Positions 24,148 to 32,446 of a stretch of 37,736 nucleotides of DNA are shown piece after piece. The notes under the pieces were generated by a model, which saw nothing but the letters and a program-made list of their open reading frames with translations, was not told the DNA's origin and made no database searches. Position numbers and translations under genes: made by a program. Position 1 is the stretch's first letter. The number at the start of each line of letters is the position of its first letter. The stretch comes from an uncultured Verrucomicrobiales bacterium (GTDB taxonomy: Bacteria > Verrucomicrobiota > Verrucomicrobiia > Verrucomicrobiales > DEV007): the NCBI GenBank assembly GCA_913058215.1, contig CAJXQE010000021.1, forward strand, positions 1-37,736, written 5' to 3'.

Positions 24148-25727
24148 TGAACGAAGAGTTTTTTGAAATGTTGGAACGATATCGTGACGGTGAACTTTCT
24201 GAAGAGGAAGTGACCCGGCTCCGCGATGCCTTGAAAAATGATTCGGCGTTGAGGCAGGATTTTATCTTCGGCCAGATGATCGAAGCGGCCTGTGAGTTGG
24301 AGGTCCCCGGTGCGATCGAACCGCAGATTGAGGCGCCGATTCTATTCACTAAACCGACCTCACGGAAAAGGTTTGCCTGGCATTGGGCTGCTGCTGCGGC
24401 CCTGGTGGTTTTTGCCATTGGTCTCGGATCAGGGCACGGATTGTTTTCGGGGTCGGCCGGAATGGCCGCCGAGGAACAGGAAGACGATGGCGTTGCCGTG
24501 CTTTCTGAAAGTGTTGACGCGATTTGGGACGGGGAACTTGACCCGGAAGTCGGAGGCATCCTTTCGCCCGGGAATCTGAAATTGAAGAGTGGTTTGGCTC
24601 AGATCGAATTCTACAGCGGGGCCCGCCTCGTTCTCGAGGGCCCGGTTGAATTGGAGCTGGTTTCTCCGAGCCGCGCTATCTGCCGCAGCGGAAAATTACG
24701 AGCTCAGGTGCCGCCTCATGCGAGGGGATTCACGGTCTTGTCACCGCAGTTCGAACTGGTTGATCTGGGAACTGAGTTTGGAATCGAAGTCAACAAATCG
24801 GGAGAGGCTAAAGTCCAGGTTTTTGATGGCGAAGTGGAAGTTTATCCACCAAACGGGAAGCGATCTCCCGACGAGTTGAAGCGGCTTCTTAAAGGTGCGG
24901 GCCTTAATTTTGATACCGAAGGGAACTCTGCGGAAGCGGAGCCGGAAGGGGGAAGTTTTCCTTCCTTTGATGATGTGAAGACGAAGACCAGGGCTGCGAA
25001 AAAGGTTCGCTTTGAAAATTGGAAGAGCTGGAATGAGTCTCTTCGTGTGGATAGCCGGGTTGTTGCCCATTATGATTTCGAAAATTCCTCAGGCTCACAA
25101 CTTTTCGATGCGGGTCCTTCCGACGCGAACGGGAGTATCGTCGGGAGCGAGTGGACGAAAGGTCGGTGGCCCGAAAAAGGAGCTCTCGAATTCAAACGCC
25201 CCGGGGACAGAGTTCGCCTCGATATTCCCGGGGAATTTGAAAACCTAACTCTGACTGCGTGGATTCGGATGGACGCGCAAACAGGAAGATATCAGTCGCT
25301 GCTTTTGACTGACCGTTATGAAATTGGCCACGTGCACTGGCAGTTTTCCGGTAAGGGTGGGCTACGGTTCGGGGTTCGTCTGCCATCCGGTGCCAAAAAA
25401 GTTCACGGGAGTGGGTATGAGTCTCCGGTGCTTTTCAGCCCGCGCCGAATCGGAACCTGGAATTTCGTGGGTAGTGTTTACGATTCAGGAGCTGGTGAGG
25501 TTCGTCATTATCTGAATGGGCGTGAGGTTTCCGCCGAGAAAATGAAAGCTCGTCAGTCCCTGCAAATTGGTTCTGCTGAGATTGGAAACTGGGGGATGCC
25601 TCTGCGGCCTCAGACGAACAGCCGTTCAATCAGGAACTTCGTTGGCAGAATCGACGAGATGACGATTTGGAATGTGGCTTTGAAGGATGGCAAAATTCGC
25701 GACATTTATCGCCAGACCCGTCCCTGA
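24147..25727 (+). CDS. FecR-like anti-sigma/sensor protein with C-terminal LamG domain
   Basis: A 526-residue single-pass membrane protein. Residues 1-50 (FFEMLERYRDGELSEEEVTR, then DSALRQDF) resemble the cytosolic anti-sigma part that binds the cognate sigma factor. A transmembrane helix is at about 76-95. The FecR domain (about 150-240; LKLKSGLAQIEFYSGARLVL, LVDLGTEFGIEVN, VQVFDGEVEV) is periplasmic. A charged linker precedes a LamG/concanavalin-like domain at about 310-520 (VVAHYDFENSSG, LTAWIRMD, VGRIDEMTIWN). It is co-translated with the sigma factor at 23620 and 26 bp from the cytochrome/DUF1587 gene. LamG could sense glycan and so control the operon; this is inference. Confidence 0.85.
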   Translation: MNEEFFEMLERYRDGELSEEEVTRLRDALKNDSALRQDFIFGQMIEAACELEVPGAIEPQIEAPILFTKPTSRKRFAWHWAAAAALVVFAIGLGSGHGLFSGSAGMAAEEQEDDGVAVLSESVDAIWDGELDPEVGGILSPGNLKLKSGLAQIEFYSGARLVLEGPVELELVSPSRAICRSGKLRAQVPPHARGFTVLSPQFELVDLGTEFGIEVNKSGEAKVQVFDGEVEVYPPNGKRSPDELKRLLKGAGLNFDTEGNSAEAEPEGGSFPSFDDVKTKTRAAKKVRFENWKSWNESLRVDSRVVAHYDFENSSGSQLFDAGPSDANGSIVGSEWTKGRWPEKGALEFKRPGDRVRLDIPGEFENLTLTAWIRMDAQTGRYQSLLLTDRYEIGHVHWQFSGKGGLRFGVRLPSGAKKVHGSGYESPVLFSPRRIGTWNFVGSVYDSGAGEVRHYLNGREVSAEKMKARQSLQIGSAEIGNWGMPLRPQTNSRSIRNFVGRIDEMTIWNVALKDGKIRDIYRQTRP

Positions 25728-25753
25728 TATTTTGTCCCTTCATTCATTTTTCT

Positions 25754-28261
25754 ATGTCGACTGCCCGAACCTTTGCCTTTGTCGCGCTGCTCATTCTTTC
25801 TCCCCATTGGGGTATTTCCCGGGACGCTTCGGTGACGAATATGTCGAAGGCGAAGCTGGCGCCCTTCTTCAAAGAAAATTGCATCCGCTGTCACGGCCCT
25901 GAGAAGGAAAAGGGGCAGTTGCGGCTGGATGAGATTTCCTATCAAATTACTGGCAATGATGAAGCTCAGCGTTGGCAGGATATCCTGGATGTTCTCAACG
26001 GCGGAGATATGCCGCCCGAAGATGAAGAGCAACCCACTAGTGACGAGCTTTCGGCAACTCTTGATGTTCTCACCAATAATCTCCTGACCGCCCGAAAGAG
26101 GCTCACGGACAGTGGCGGGGAAATTACGATGCGGCGACTCAACAGAAGAGAGTATGCCAAAACGATCGAAGAGCTTTTCGGGTTTCGGATTCCTGCTGAA
26201 ATGATTCCGGAAGACGGGGAGGTAGCTACTTTTGATACCGTTGGTTCTGAACAGTTTTTCACTTCGTCCCATTTTGAGAAGTATCTGGAACTGGGAAAGG
26301 AGATCGCTACTCAAGGCTTCATGTGGGCGGGGCGACCACCGTTTGATTCAAAGACGAACCGTCGTGAGCCGGAGGCCCATGTGACTGACAGACTGAGGGA
26401 GAAACTTGCCGATCTGGATAATAAGATGCGGATGAAGAACGAAGGCAAGTCCTGGCGCGAAATGGGTTTCAAGGATGAAGGCGAAGCGGAGATCGTTTTC
26501 AGCCAGTTCAAAAACAGGGCGGGTAAACCTCGTGAGTATTTGACGAAGCCGCTCGTCGAAAGTGGGATCTATTTTGCCGGAGTGAACAATGAGACCAAAC
26601 GGTTCGGGACCAATCACGGAGGCTGCGATCCTCGTGCGACCTATCGGCTAAGGGTGCGCGCGGGAATTCTCGGGGATCCACCGGAGATTCGAAAATTTAT
26701 ACGACTGACTGACAATGTTGGAACGGTGGGCATTTTGAAGGTGCAGGGCACTACGGAGAATCCGGAAGTGGTGGAGATGACTTACCGACCTCGATTTGGT
26801 GAAAAGAACGTGAACTTTTCTGTGGAAGAAAACCGTGCTGATATCCGGGTGCTCGATGCCTATCTCAAGCGATTGAAGTCTGAAGAGGAAGCTGCGTCGA
26901 TCTGGATGGACTGGCTCGAAACGGAGGGGCCCTTTTACGGGGAAGAGCGATTCTGGTTCGAGAAGCTCCTCTATCCTGACGCGCCCGGGAAAGGAAAACC
27001 CAATCGGATGGCGTGGAATTTTGGGAATGCCAGGGAGTTGGTTGAAGGTTTTGCCTACGAAGCATTCCGGCATCAAAAAGCTGACCCGGCCTATGTGGAT
27101 AAATTGATGGTCTATTTTGAGGGAATCAAAAGTGAGGGATCCAATTTTAATAATGCAATGGCTGAGGTGTTCGCTGTTGTGTTGGCTTCGCCGCAGTTCC
27201 TTTTCATTGAGGAAGCAGGAGGGGAAGACGAAACCGAACGACGAAAACTGGATGATCGGGAATTGGCGGTTCGCCTTGCCTATTTTCTTTGGAGCAGTCC
27301 TCCTGACAATGATCTTTATAGTTGTGCCGAAAACGGAACGATTCAGAAACCGGAAGTGCTTCGCGAGCAGATTGAACGGATGTTGGACGACCCGAGGGCG
27401 GAGGCATTCGTTTCAGGATTTGCGAGTCAGTGGGGGGAGTTGGACCGCTTTGATGCGATTACGGTGGATGAGAATAAGTTCTTTCTTTTCAATAAAGGAA
27501 TCCGGTATTCGGCGCGGCAGGAAGTGTTGGAGTTTTTCAAGGTGATGATCGCTGAGAACTTGCCGGTTTCGAATTTCGTCGATTCTGATTTTGTAGTGGT
27601 TAACTCCCTTCTCGGGCAGCACTACGGAATCGATGGTGTAAATGCCGACGCATTTGAAAAAGTAAAACTGCCAGCAGAATCCCCTCGCGGTGGCATTCTT
27701 GGTCAGACCGCTTTTTTGACCCTGGGATCTAACGGTGAGCGATCATCTCCGGTAATTCGTGGAGCTTTCGTGATGGAGAAGCTGTTGCATGACAAACCGG
27801 CTCCACCTCCACCCAATGTGCCCGAGCTCGGTGCCGGTTCGAAGAAGCCGGCAACTAACCGGCAGATGGTAGAGTTGCATCAAAGTCAGGCTGTCTGTGC
27901 ATCCTGTCACCGGAAAATGGACGTGATCGGATTCGGTTTGGAGAATTTTGATCCAATTGGAAAATGGCGCGAGACCGAGTTGGTAGGTCGGAAAGAAGTT
28001 CCTATTGAGACGGCAGGGAAACTTCCCGGAGGTGCCGTGTTTGACGACGTTGACGGATTGAAATCGGTTTTGCTAAACCAGAAGGAAGGTCTCGCAACCG
28101 AGTTGGTCGAGGCGCTGCTTGCCTACTCGCTGGGCAGGACCATAGAATTTTCTGATGCTGACGATGTCGAAGAAATCATCAAGAATCTGCGCGCTGAAGA
28201 GTATCCGCTTCGTTCGATGATTCACGAAATTGCCTCAAGCCGTCTCTTCCATACCAAATAG
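25754..28261 (+). CDS. Cytochrome c (PSCyt1)-DUF1587-DUF1592-DUF1588-DUF1585 protein
   Basis: An 835-residue exported protein with signal peptide MSTARTFAFVALLILSPHWG. ATG 25754 was preferred to frames extending back into the upstream gene. A planctomycete-type cytochrome c motif is C43-I-R-C46-H47, with MPPEDEEQ as the likely axial-ligand region. Then come DUF1587 (RRLNRREYAKTIEELFG), DUF1592/1595-like regions (ELAVRLAYFLWSSPPDNDL), DUF1588 with a second CxxCH (C715-A-S-C718-H719, CASCHRKMDVIGFGLENFD) and DUF1585 at the C-terminus (LLAYSLGRTIEF). Such proteins are almost always paired with a DUF1552 or DUF1501 partner; here DUF1552 follows after 37 bp. Their activity is not established; an extracytoplasmic redox role in polymer breakdown is the common view. 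Confidence 0.9.
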   Translation: MSTARTFAFVALLILSPHWGISRDASVTNMSKAKLAPFFKENCIRCHGPEKEKGQLRLDEISYQITGNDEAQRWQDILDVLNGGDMPPEDEEQPTSDELSATLDVLTNNLLTARKRLTDSGGEITMRRLNRREYAKTIEELFGFRIPAEMIPEDGEVATFDTVGSEQFFTSSHFEKYLELGKEIATQGFMWAGRPPFDSKTNRREPEAHVTDRLREKLADLDNKMRMKNEGKSWREMGFKDEGEAEIVFSQFKNRAGKPREYLTKPLVESGIYFAGVNNETKRFGTNHGGCDPRATYRLRVRAGILGDPPEIRKFIRLTDNVGTVGILKVQGTTENPEVVEMTYRPRFGEKNVNFSVEENRADIRVLDAYLKRLKSEEEAASIWMDWLETEGPFYGEERFWFEKLLYPDAPGKGKPNRMAWNFGNARELVEGFAYEAFRHQKADPAYVDKLMVYFEGIKSEGSNFNNAMAEVFAVVLASPQFLFIEEAGGEDETERRKLDDRELAVRLAYFLWSSPPDNDLYSCAENGTIQKPEVLREQIERMLDDPRAEAFVSGFASQWGELDRFDAITVDENKFFLFNKGIRYSARQEVLEFFKVMIAENLPVSNFVDSDFVVVNSLLGQHYGIDGVNADAFEKVKLPAESPRGGILGQTAFLTLGSNGERSSPVIRGAFVMEKLLHDKPAPPPPNVPELGAGSKKPATNRQMVELHQSQAVCASCHRKMDVIGFGLENFDPIGKWRETELVGRKEVPIETAGKLPGGAVFDDVDGLKSVLLNQKEGLATELVEALLAYSLGRTIEFSDADDVEEIIKNLRAEEYPLRSMIHEIASSRLFHTK

Positions 28262-28298
28262 CAAAACCCCTGATTTCTGCCAACTTAGTATAAACCTT

Positions 28299-29603
28299 AT
28301 GAGCCAGTTTCACACGAACTCGACAACGCGGCGCTCAATTCTCCGGGCGGGAGGAGCAGTCATGGCGCTTCCGTTTCTGGAGACGTTTGCCAATGCACAG
28401 GCAAGCGCTGCCGCGCCCCCGAAGCGAATGATTTTTCTCGGGGGAGGATTTGGATTTACCAAGGATACCTTCTACCCGACTGAGGCGGGACGTTTTTCCG
28501 AAATTGGCCTGACCGAAGGCCTGTCGCCGCTCAAGAGGCATCAGAATGATTTCACGATGGTGTCGAATCTTACCAATCTCGGTGCGACGAATCCACACGG
28601 CGGGAGCGTTTCTTATCTGACCGGAGCCGACGTTGCAGGGACTCCGGGTAAGCGCTTTTTCAATTCAATTTCCTGCGATCAACTCGCCGCGAAATATCTC
28701 GGAAATGATACCCGGTTTTCCTCTCTTTCTCTTTCCGCCAAGGAATCGGACGGAGGGCAGAACTCCGGCCATGGGCAGGGGCTTTCGCTTTCCTGGGATG
28801 GTGACGGGAATCCGATACCCGGAATCAACAAGCCGGTCGAACTCTTCCACACTCTTTTCGCAAATCCCGGGGACTCACGTGAGGAGTTGGATGCCCGGCT
28901 TAAAAAAAAGCAAAGCATCCTGGATATCGTCCGGGTGAATGGCGGTAGCATGAAGCGCACCTTGAGCAAGAGTGATCAGGAAAAGCTCGACGAATATTTT
29001 ACGGGCATCCGGCAAGTAGAGAAAGGTCTCGAGCGTCAGGCGAAGTGGGCGGATATCCCCAAGCCGGACGCTCCATTTGATGCGCCGGGTGAAGGGCTCA
29101 CGGGTGAAGAGGAAATTCACATGATGTATGACATGATCATCATTGCCCTGCAGACGGATGCCAGTCGGGTGCTTAGTTACCGTCAGCCGGTTTGTTCTGT
29201 TCTTGAGGGCATGGGGATTTCCCTGAAGGCGCATTCGCTGAGTCATTACGGATTTTCCGAGCCAAGAACAATGGCGTCCCGCCAGAGGGATAAAAAGTGC
29301 TCCGCTTTATTTGGTCACTTTCTCGACCGCTTAAAGGAAGCCCGTGACATGGATGGTAGTCGCCTTTTCGACAATTGCATTGTCAGCTACGGAACCAATC
29401 TGCGCAGTGGTCACGAACTGAAGAATCTACCCGCTCTGCTCTCCGGTGGAGGCGCCTCCGATATTCAACACGGAAAACACATTCAGTTGCCGAAACAAAA
29501 TACGCCCTTGGCGAACTATTGGCTGACACTGATGCAGCAGGCTGGTATTGAGATGGATTCATTCAGTCACAGCACTGGGAATCTTCCCGAACTGCTGGCT
29601 TAG
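28299..29603 (+). CDS. DUF1552 family protein with Tat signal
   Basis: A 434-residue protein. ATG 28299 gives a twin-arginine signal, TTRRSILRAGGAVMALPFLE, so it is folded, possibly with cofactor, before export. The body matches DUF1552: MIFLGGGFGFTKDTFYPTE, NPHGGSVSYLTG, SCDQLAAKYLG, LSYRQPVCSVLEGMGI and a conserved C-terminal SGGGASDIQHGKHIQLP. DUF1552 is related to DUF1501 and the alkaline phosphatase/sulfatase superfamily, but the catalytic role is unknown. It is the usual partner of the DUF1587-1585 cytochrome protein encoded directly upstream. The gene 23 bp downstream encodes an esterase, probably in the same operon. Confidence 0.88.
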   Translation: MSQFHTNSTTRRSILRAGGAVMALPFLETFANAQASAAAPPKRMIFLGGGFGFTKDTFYPTEAGRFSEIGLTEGLSPLKRHQNDFTMVSNLTNLGATNPHGGSVSYLTGADVAGTPGKRFFNSISCDQLAAKYLGNDTRFSSLSLSAKESDGGQNSGHGQGLSLSWDGDGNPIPGINKPVELFHTLFANPGDSREELDARLKKKQSILDIVRVNGGSMKRTLSKSDQEKLDEYFTGIRQVEKGLERQAKWADIPKPDAPFDAPGEGLTGEEEIHMMYDMIIIALQTDASRVLSYRQPVCSVLEGMGISLKAHSLSHYGFSEPRTMASRQRDKKCSALFGHFLDRLKEARDMDGSRLFDNCIVSYGTNLRSGHELKNLPALLSGGGASDIQHGKHIQLPKQNTPLANYWLTLMQQAGIEMDSFSHSTGNLPELLA

Positions 29604-29625
29604 ATATACGCATTGTTGATTTCCC

Positions 29626-31557
29626 ATGAAAACTTTCCTGTCTGCCGCTGTTGTTTTGTTAGCTTTTGCGGGGGCCGCTCTCTCAAAAGAAGTTCCTCAA
29701 TCCGTTCCTGAAGTGTGGGAGGATTTTGATCCGCGCGCTGAAGCTCTTGAAGTCGAAACCATTCGGGAAACGATCGAGAACGGGATTGTCCTGCGCTACG
29801 TCCGCTATGTTGTGGGGACCTTTGATGAAAGAAAGACCAAAGTCGCAGCCTTCTATGCTTTTCCTGAAGGAGGGGGAAATCTCCCTGCGATTGTGCAGGT
29901 CCACGGGGGCGGGCAGTATGCGCGCAAGGATGCCGTCAGGTTTTGGGCTGCCAGAGGCTATGCGGCGATTGCGGTGAACTGGGGTGGAAAAGTGATCGAT
30001 AAACCCGATGATCCAAATACCGACTGGGCAGGTATTCCTGCGGGATTCCTCGACCCAACGCATCACAATGGTGTCGAGCCCGGAGAGGGAACGATCCATG
30101 ATGTCGAACATCCCTGGAACAGTTCGTGGATTCTCTACTCGGCGGCGGCGCGAAGAGCGATTACTTTTCTGGAGGAACAAGCCGAGGCCGATGGAAATCG
30201 AATCGGCCTGATGGGACACAGCATGGGCGGTCGGCTTACGGTGCTGACAGCAATTGACCCAAGAGTGAAAGCCGCGTCACCTTCCGTCGGCGGGAGTGGA
30301 TTCCTCTACGAGAATATCACGGGAATTCCCGATTCGGGCCGACGGATGACTGAAGGGCGTGAGCTCTATTTGAAAACGCTCGACTGCAAGGACTATTGGC
30401 CGCTGATCCAGTGTCCCTTGATGTTCCTCGGAGCGACCAATGATTTCAATTCACCGATGGAGCACGTCATTCGGGGATTCAGGCGTCTGCCGACTCGGAA
30501 CAACTCGATGTCCTTTACACCGCACATGAACCATCGCTTTACGGTCGACAACTATGCGGCCCGGGTTCGGTGGATGGATGCTCACTTGAAAGGGGATTTT
30601 GATTTCCCGGGAATGCCGGGTGGTCAGTTAGAGCTGAAGACAGAGAACGGGATTCCTCGTTACACGATCAATCCGGACCTGTCAGTTCCTTATCCAATTG
30701 AAAAGGTTTCGATCTATTATGGGTATGACAGAGAGCCGAGAGTTCGATTTTGGCGGTCTGCTGCGGTGGTAGAGAAAGGGGGCACTTATTCAGCAGATTG
30801 TCCGGTGTTAGACCTGAATGAACCTCTGTTTGTTTTCGCCAACGTCACTTACGAAACAAATGATTCGATTCCAATGCCGCCGGGAATGAACGAGAATTCT
30901 CTCCTCACCGTGACGAGCCATCCCAGCGCTGCATTCCCGGAACAATTAAAGGAAGCAGGGGCAAAGCCGGTCGGAGAGCGACAACGACTGATTGAAGATT
31001 TTAAACACGGATGGCGGGACTGGTCACTCGTTGGAGTGAATCACAGAGCCCACTGGAATTATACAAGCCACAAAGTGAATGACCCTGCTTATTTCGGGCC
31101 GCGTGGGGCATCCCTGGCCATGGATATTGAGGTCAGTGATCCGGGAGACACGATTGCCGTGATCCTGGAAACAGATCAATGGCGGGGATATACCGGCCGG
31201 AAGACAAAGCGATATGTGGCTATGGTAGAGCTGAAGAAGCCGGGGGTGAATTCCCTGACCCTACCGGTGTCCGATTTTAAAACGGAAGACGGAACTTCTC
31301 TCGATAGCTATGATTTTGTTACTGCCCTCATCCTGACGCCTGGACAGAAAGAGCGTCCTCAGGAAGTGAAGGGGGAATGGCAGGGAAAAGTTCCAACTTT
31401 TAGGAATATCCGTTGGGAAGGCGGCGAATTTCAGCCGCGCCCTCGAACTTATCTAAAGAGCGGTGTATCAGAAGTGGATGCCGATGCCGCCTTCAGCGAC
31501 GCTTTTGACAATGCGGTGAAGGAATCAGTGGAGCGTGAGGATCAGGACAGGAAGTAA
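29626..31557 (+). CDS. Secreted alpha/beta-hydrolase with C-terminal CBM-like domain
   Basis: A 643-residue exported esterase (signal peptide 1-20, MKTFLSAAVVLLAFAGAALS). Residues about 45-330 are an acetyl-xylan-esterase/dienelactone-hydrolase-like fold: oxyanion region VQVHGGGQYA, nucleophile S199 in GHSMGG, acid in LGATNDFNSP, and base in HMNHRF. Residues about 335-450 are a beta-rich middle region. Residues about 460-600 (LIEDFKHGWRDWSLVG, SLAMDIEVSDPGDTIAVILE, SYDFVTALILTPG) resemble a CBM11/CIA30-like jelly roll. It closes the probable sigma-FecR-cytochrome-DUF1552 operon and is convergent with the glycosylase gene (10 bp apart). Deacylation of a carbohydrate polymer is the likely job; the substrate is unknown. 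Confidence 0.85.
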   Translation: MKTFLSAAVVLLAFAGAALSKEVPQSVPEVWEDFDPRAEALEVETIRETIENGIVLRYVRYVVGTFDERKTKVAAFYAFPEGGGNLPAIVQVHGGGQYARKDAVRFWAARGYAAIAVNWGGKVIDKPDDPNTDWAGIPAGFLDPTHHNGVEPGEGTIHDVEHPWNSSWILYSAAARRAITFLEEQAEADGNRIGLMGHSMGGRLTVLTAIDPRVKAASPSVGGSGFLYENITGIPDSGRRMTEGRELYLKTLDCKDYWPLIQCPLMFLGATNDFNSPMEHVIRGFRRLPTRNNSMSFTPHMNHRFTVDNYAARVRWMDAHLKGDFDFPGMPGGQLELKTENGIPRYTINPDLSVPYPIEKVSIYYGYDREPRVRFWRSAAVVEKGGTYSADCPVLDLNEPLFVFANVTYETNDSIPMPPGMNENSLLTVTSHPSAAFPEQLKEAGAKPVGERQRLIEDFKHGWRDWSLVGVNHRAHWNYTSHKVNDPAYFGPRGASLAMDIEVSDPGDTIAVILETDQWRGYTGRKTKRYVAMVELKKPGVNSLTLPVSDFKTEDGTSLDSYDFVTALILTPGQKERPQEVKGEWQGKVPTFRNIRWEGGEFQPRPRTYLKSGVSEVDADAAFSDAFDNAVKESVEREDQDRK

Positions 31558-31567
31558 TCGATAACTC

Positions 31568-32149
31568 TCACCCGAGAAGATTGTTTACTGACTTTTGCAG
31601 TTCAGGGATCACTTCCTCCTCAAACCACGGGTTTTTCTTCAACCACAAATTGTTTCGCGGGCTCGGATGGGGAAGCGGAATCTTTTCGGGCCAAAACTCC
31701 CGCCAGTTTTTCACGTTCTCCGTGAGCGTTGTTTTCGACTTCCCGAAGTGCCAGTCGTGTGCGTATTTCCCGACGACCAGGGTGAGTTCAACTTCTTGAA
31801 GGTGGCTAAGAATCTTTTCCCGCCAAAGTTCTGCACATTCCGGTCGTGGAGGAAAATCACCTGACTTACCGGTTCCCGGGTAACAGAATCCCATCGGCAC
31901 AATCGCGATTCTTTTCTCGTCGTAGAATACCTCTTTTGAAATGCCCAGCCACTCGCGGAGCCGGTCGCCGCTCGGATCATCAAAAGGAATTCCGGTTTCG
32001 TGCACACGTCTTCCGGGCGCTTGCCCGACTAAAAGAATCTTTGAATCCGGATGCGCTTGAAAGACCGGTCGAACTCCATTCTCCAGCATGGGCTCGCAAT
32101 GGGTGCAGGCTTTGATTTGTCTGGAGAGCTCTGGAAAAGTTTCGGCCAT
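31568..32149 (-). CDS. Uracil-DNA glycosylase family protein
   Basis: A 193-residue cytoplasmic protein of the UDG superfamily, which removes uracil or related damaged bases from DNA. I start at 32149 (MAETFPELSRQIKACTHC); an upstream in-frame Met would add 36 residues without homology value. Motif A is ILLVGQAPGRRVHETGIPFD, with SGDRLREWLG after it. The C-terminal motif is HPSPRN in PLPHPSPRNNLW. Cys pairs (C15, C18) recall the iron-sulfur ligands of family 4 and 5 enzymes, but the other two expected cysteines are not clear. The first motif GQAPG differs from family 4 GEAPG, so the exact family and activity are open. Confidence 0.8.
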   Translation of the reverse strand: MAETFPELSRQIKACTHCEPMLENGVRPVFQAHPDSKILLVGQAPGRRVHETGIPFDDPSGDRLREWLGISKEVFYDEKRIAIVPMGFCYPGTGKSGDFPPRPECAELWREKILSHLQEVELTLVVGKYAHDWHFGKSKTTLTENVKNWREFWPEKIPLPHPSPRNNLWLKKNPWFEEEVIPELQKSVNNLLG

Positions 32150-32446
32150 ATTGGTAAGACGTCGTGGGTAGCAGAAAATTTCGGTAAGAAAAATACGGGA
32201 GAAAAGGAAAAGGAAGCGTGAGCAGTATTCTCTACCCGGGTGGCTTATACTCAACAATTCCGGTGATCAGAGAGGTCAATGCCCTCCCGTGCTGCTGGTA
32301 TTGTCATGGAGCAGACTGATAGGGGAGACACCTTTCATACCTATTTCGCTTTATTTCTCAAGCGGGGATGTTTCGTTTTAGCCAGCAAAAGAGGTAACGC
32401 CACAGGATATTGTGGTAAAGGTTTATGAGTTATTCCTGATACTGAG
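32150..32446. other. 297-bp divergent intergenic region
   Basis: It separates the glycosylase gene (minus) from the LamG exoprotein gene (plus). A purine-rich stretch near 32188-32220 is a pyrimidine run in the glycosylase leader. No convincing promoter, terminator, RNA gene or repeat was recognised. Confidence 0.5.
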
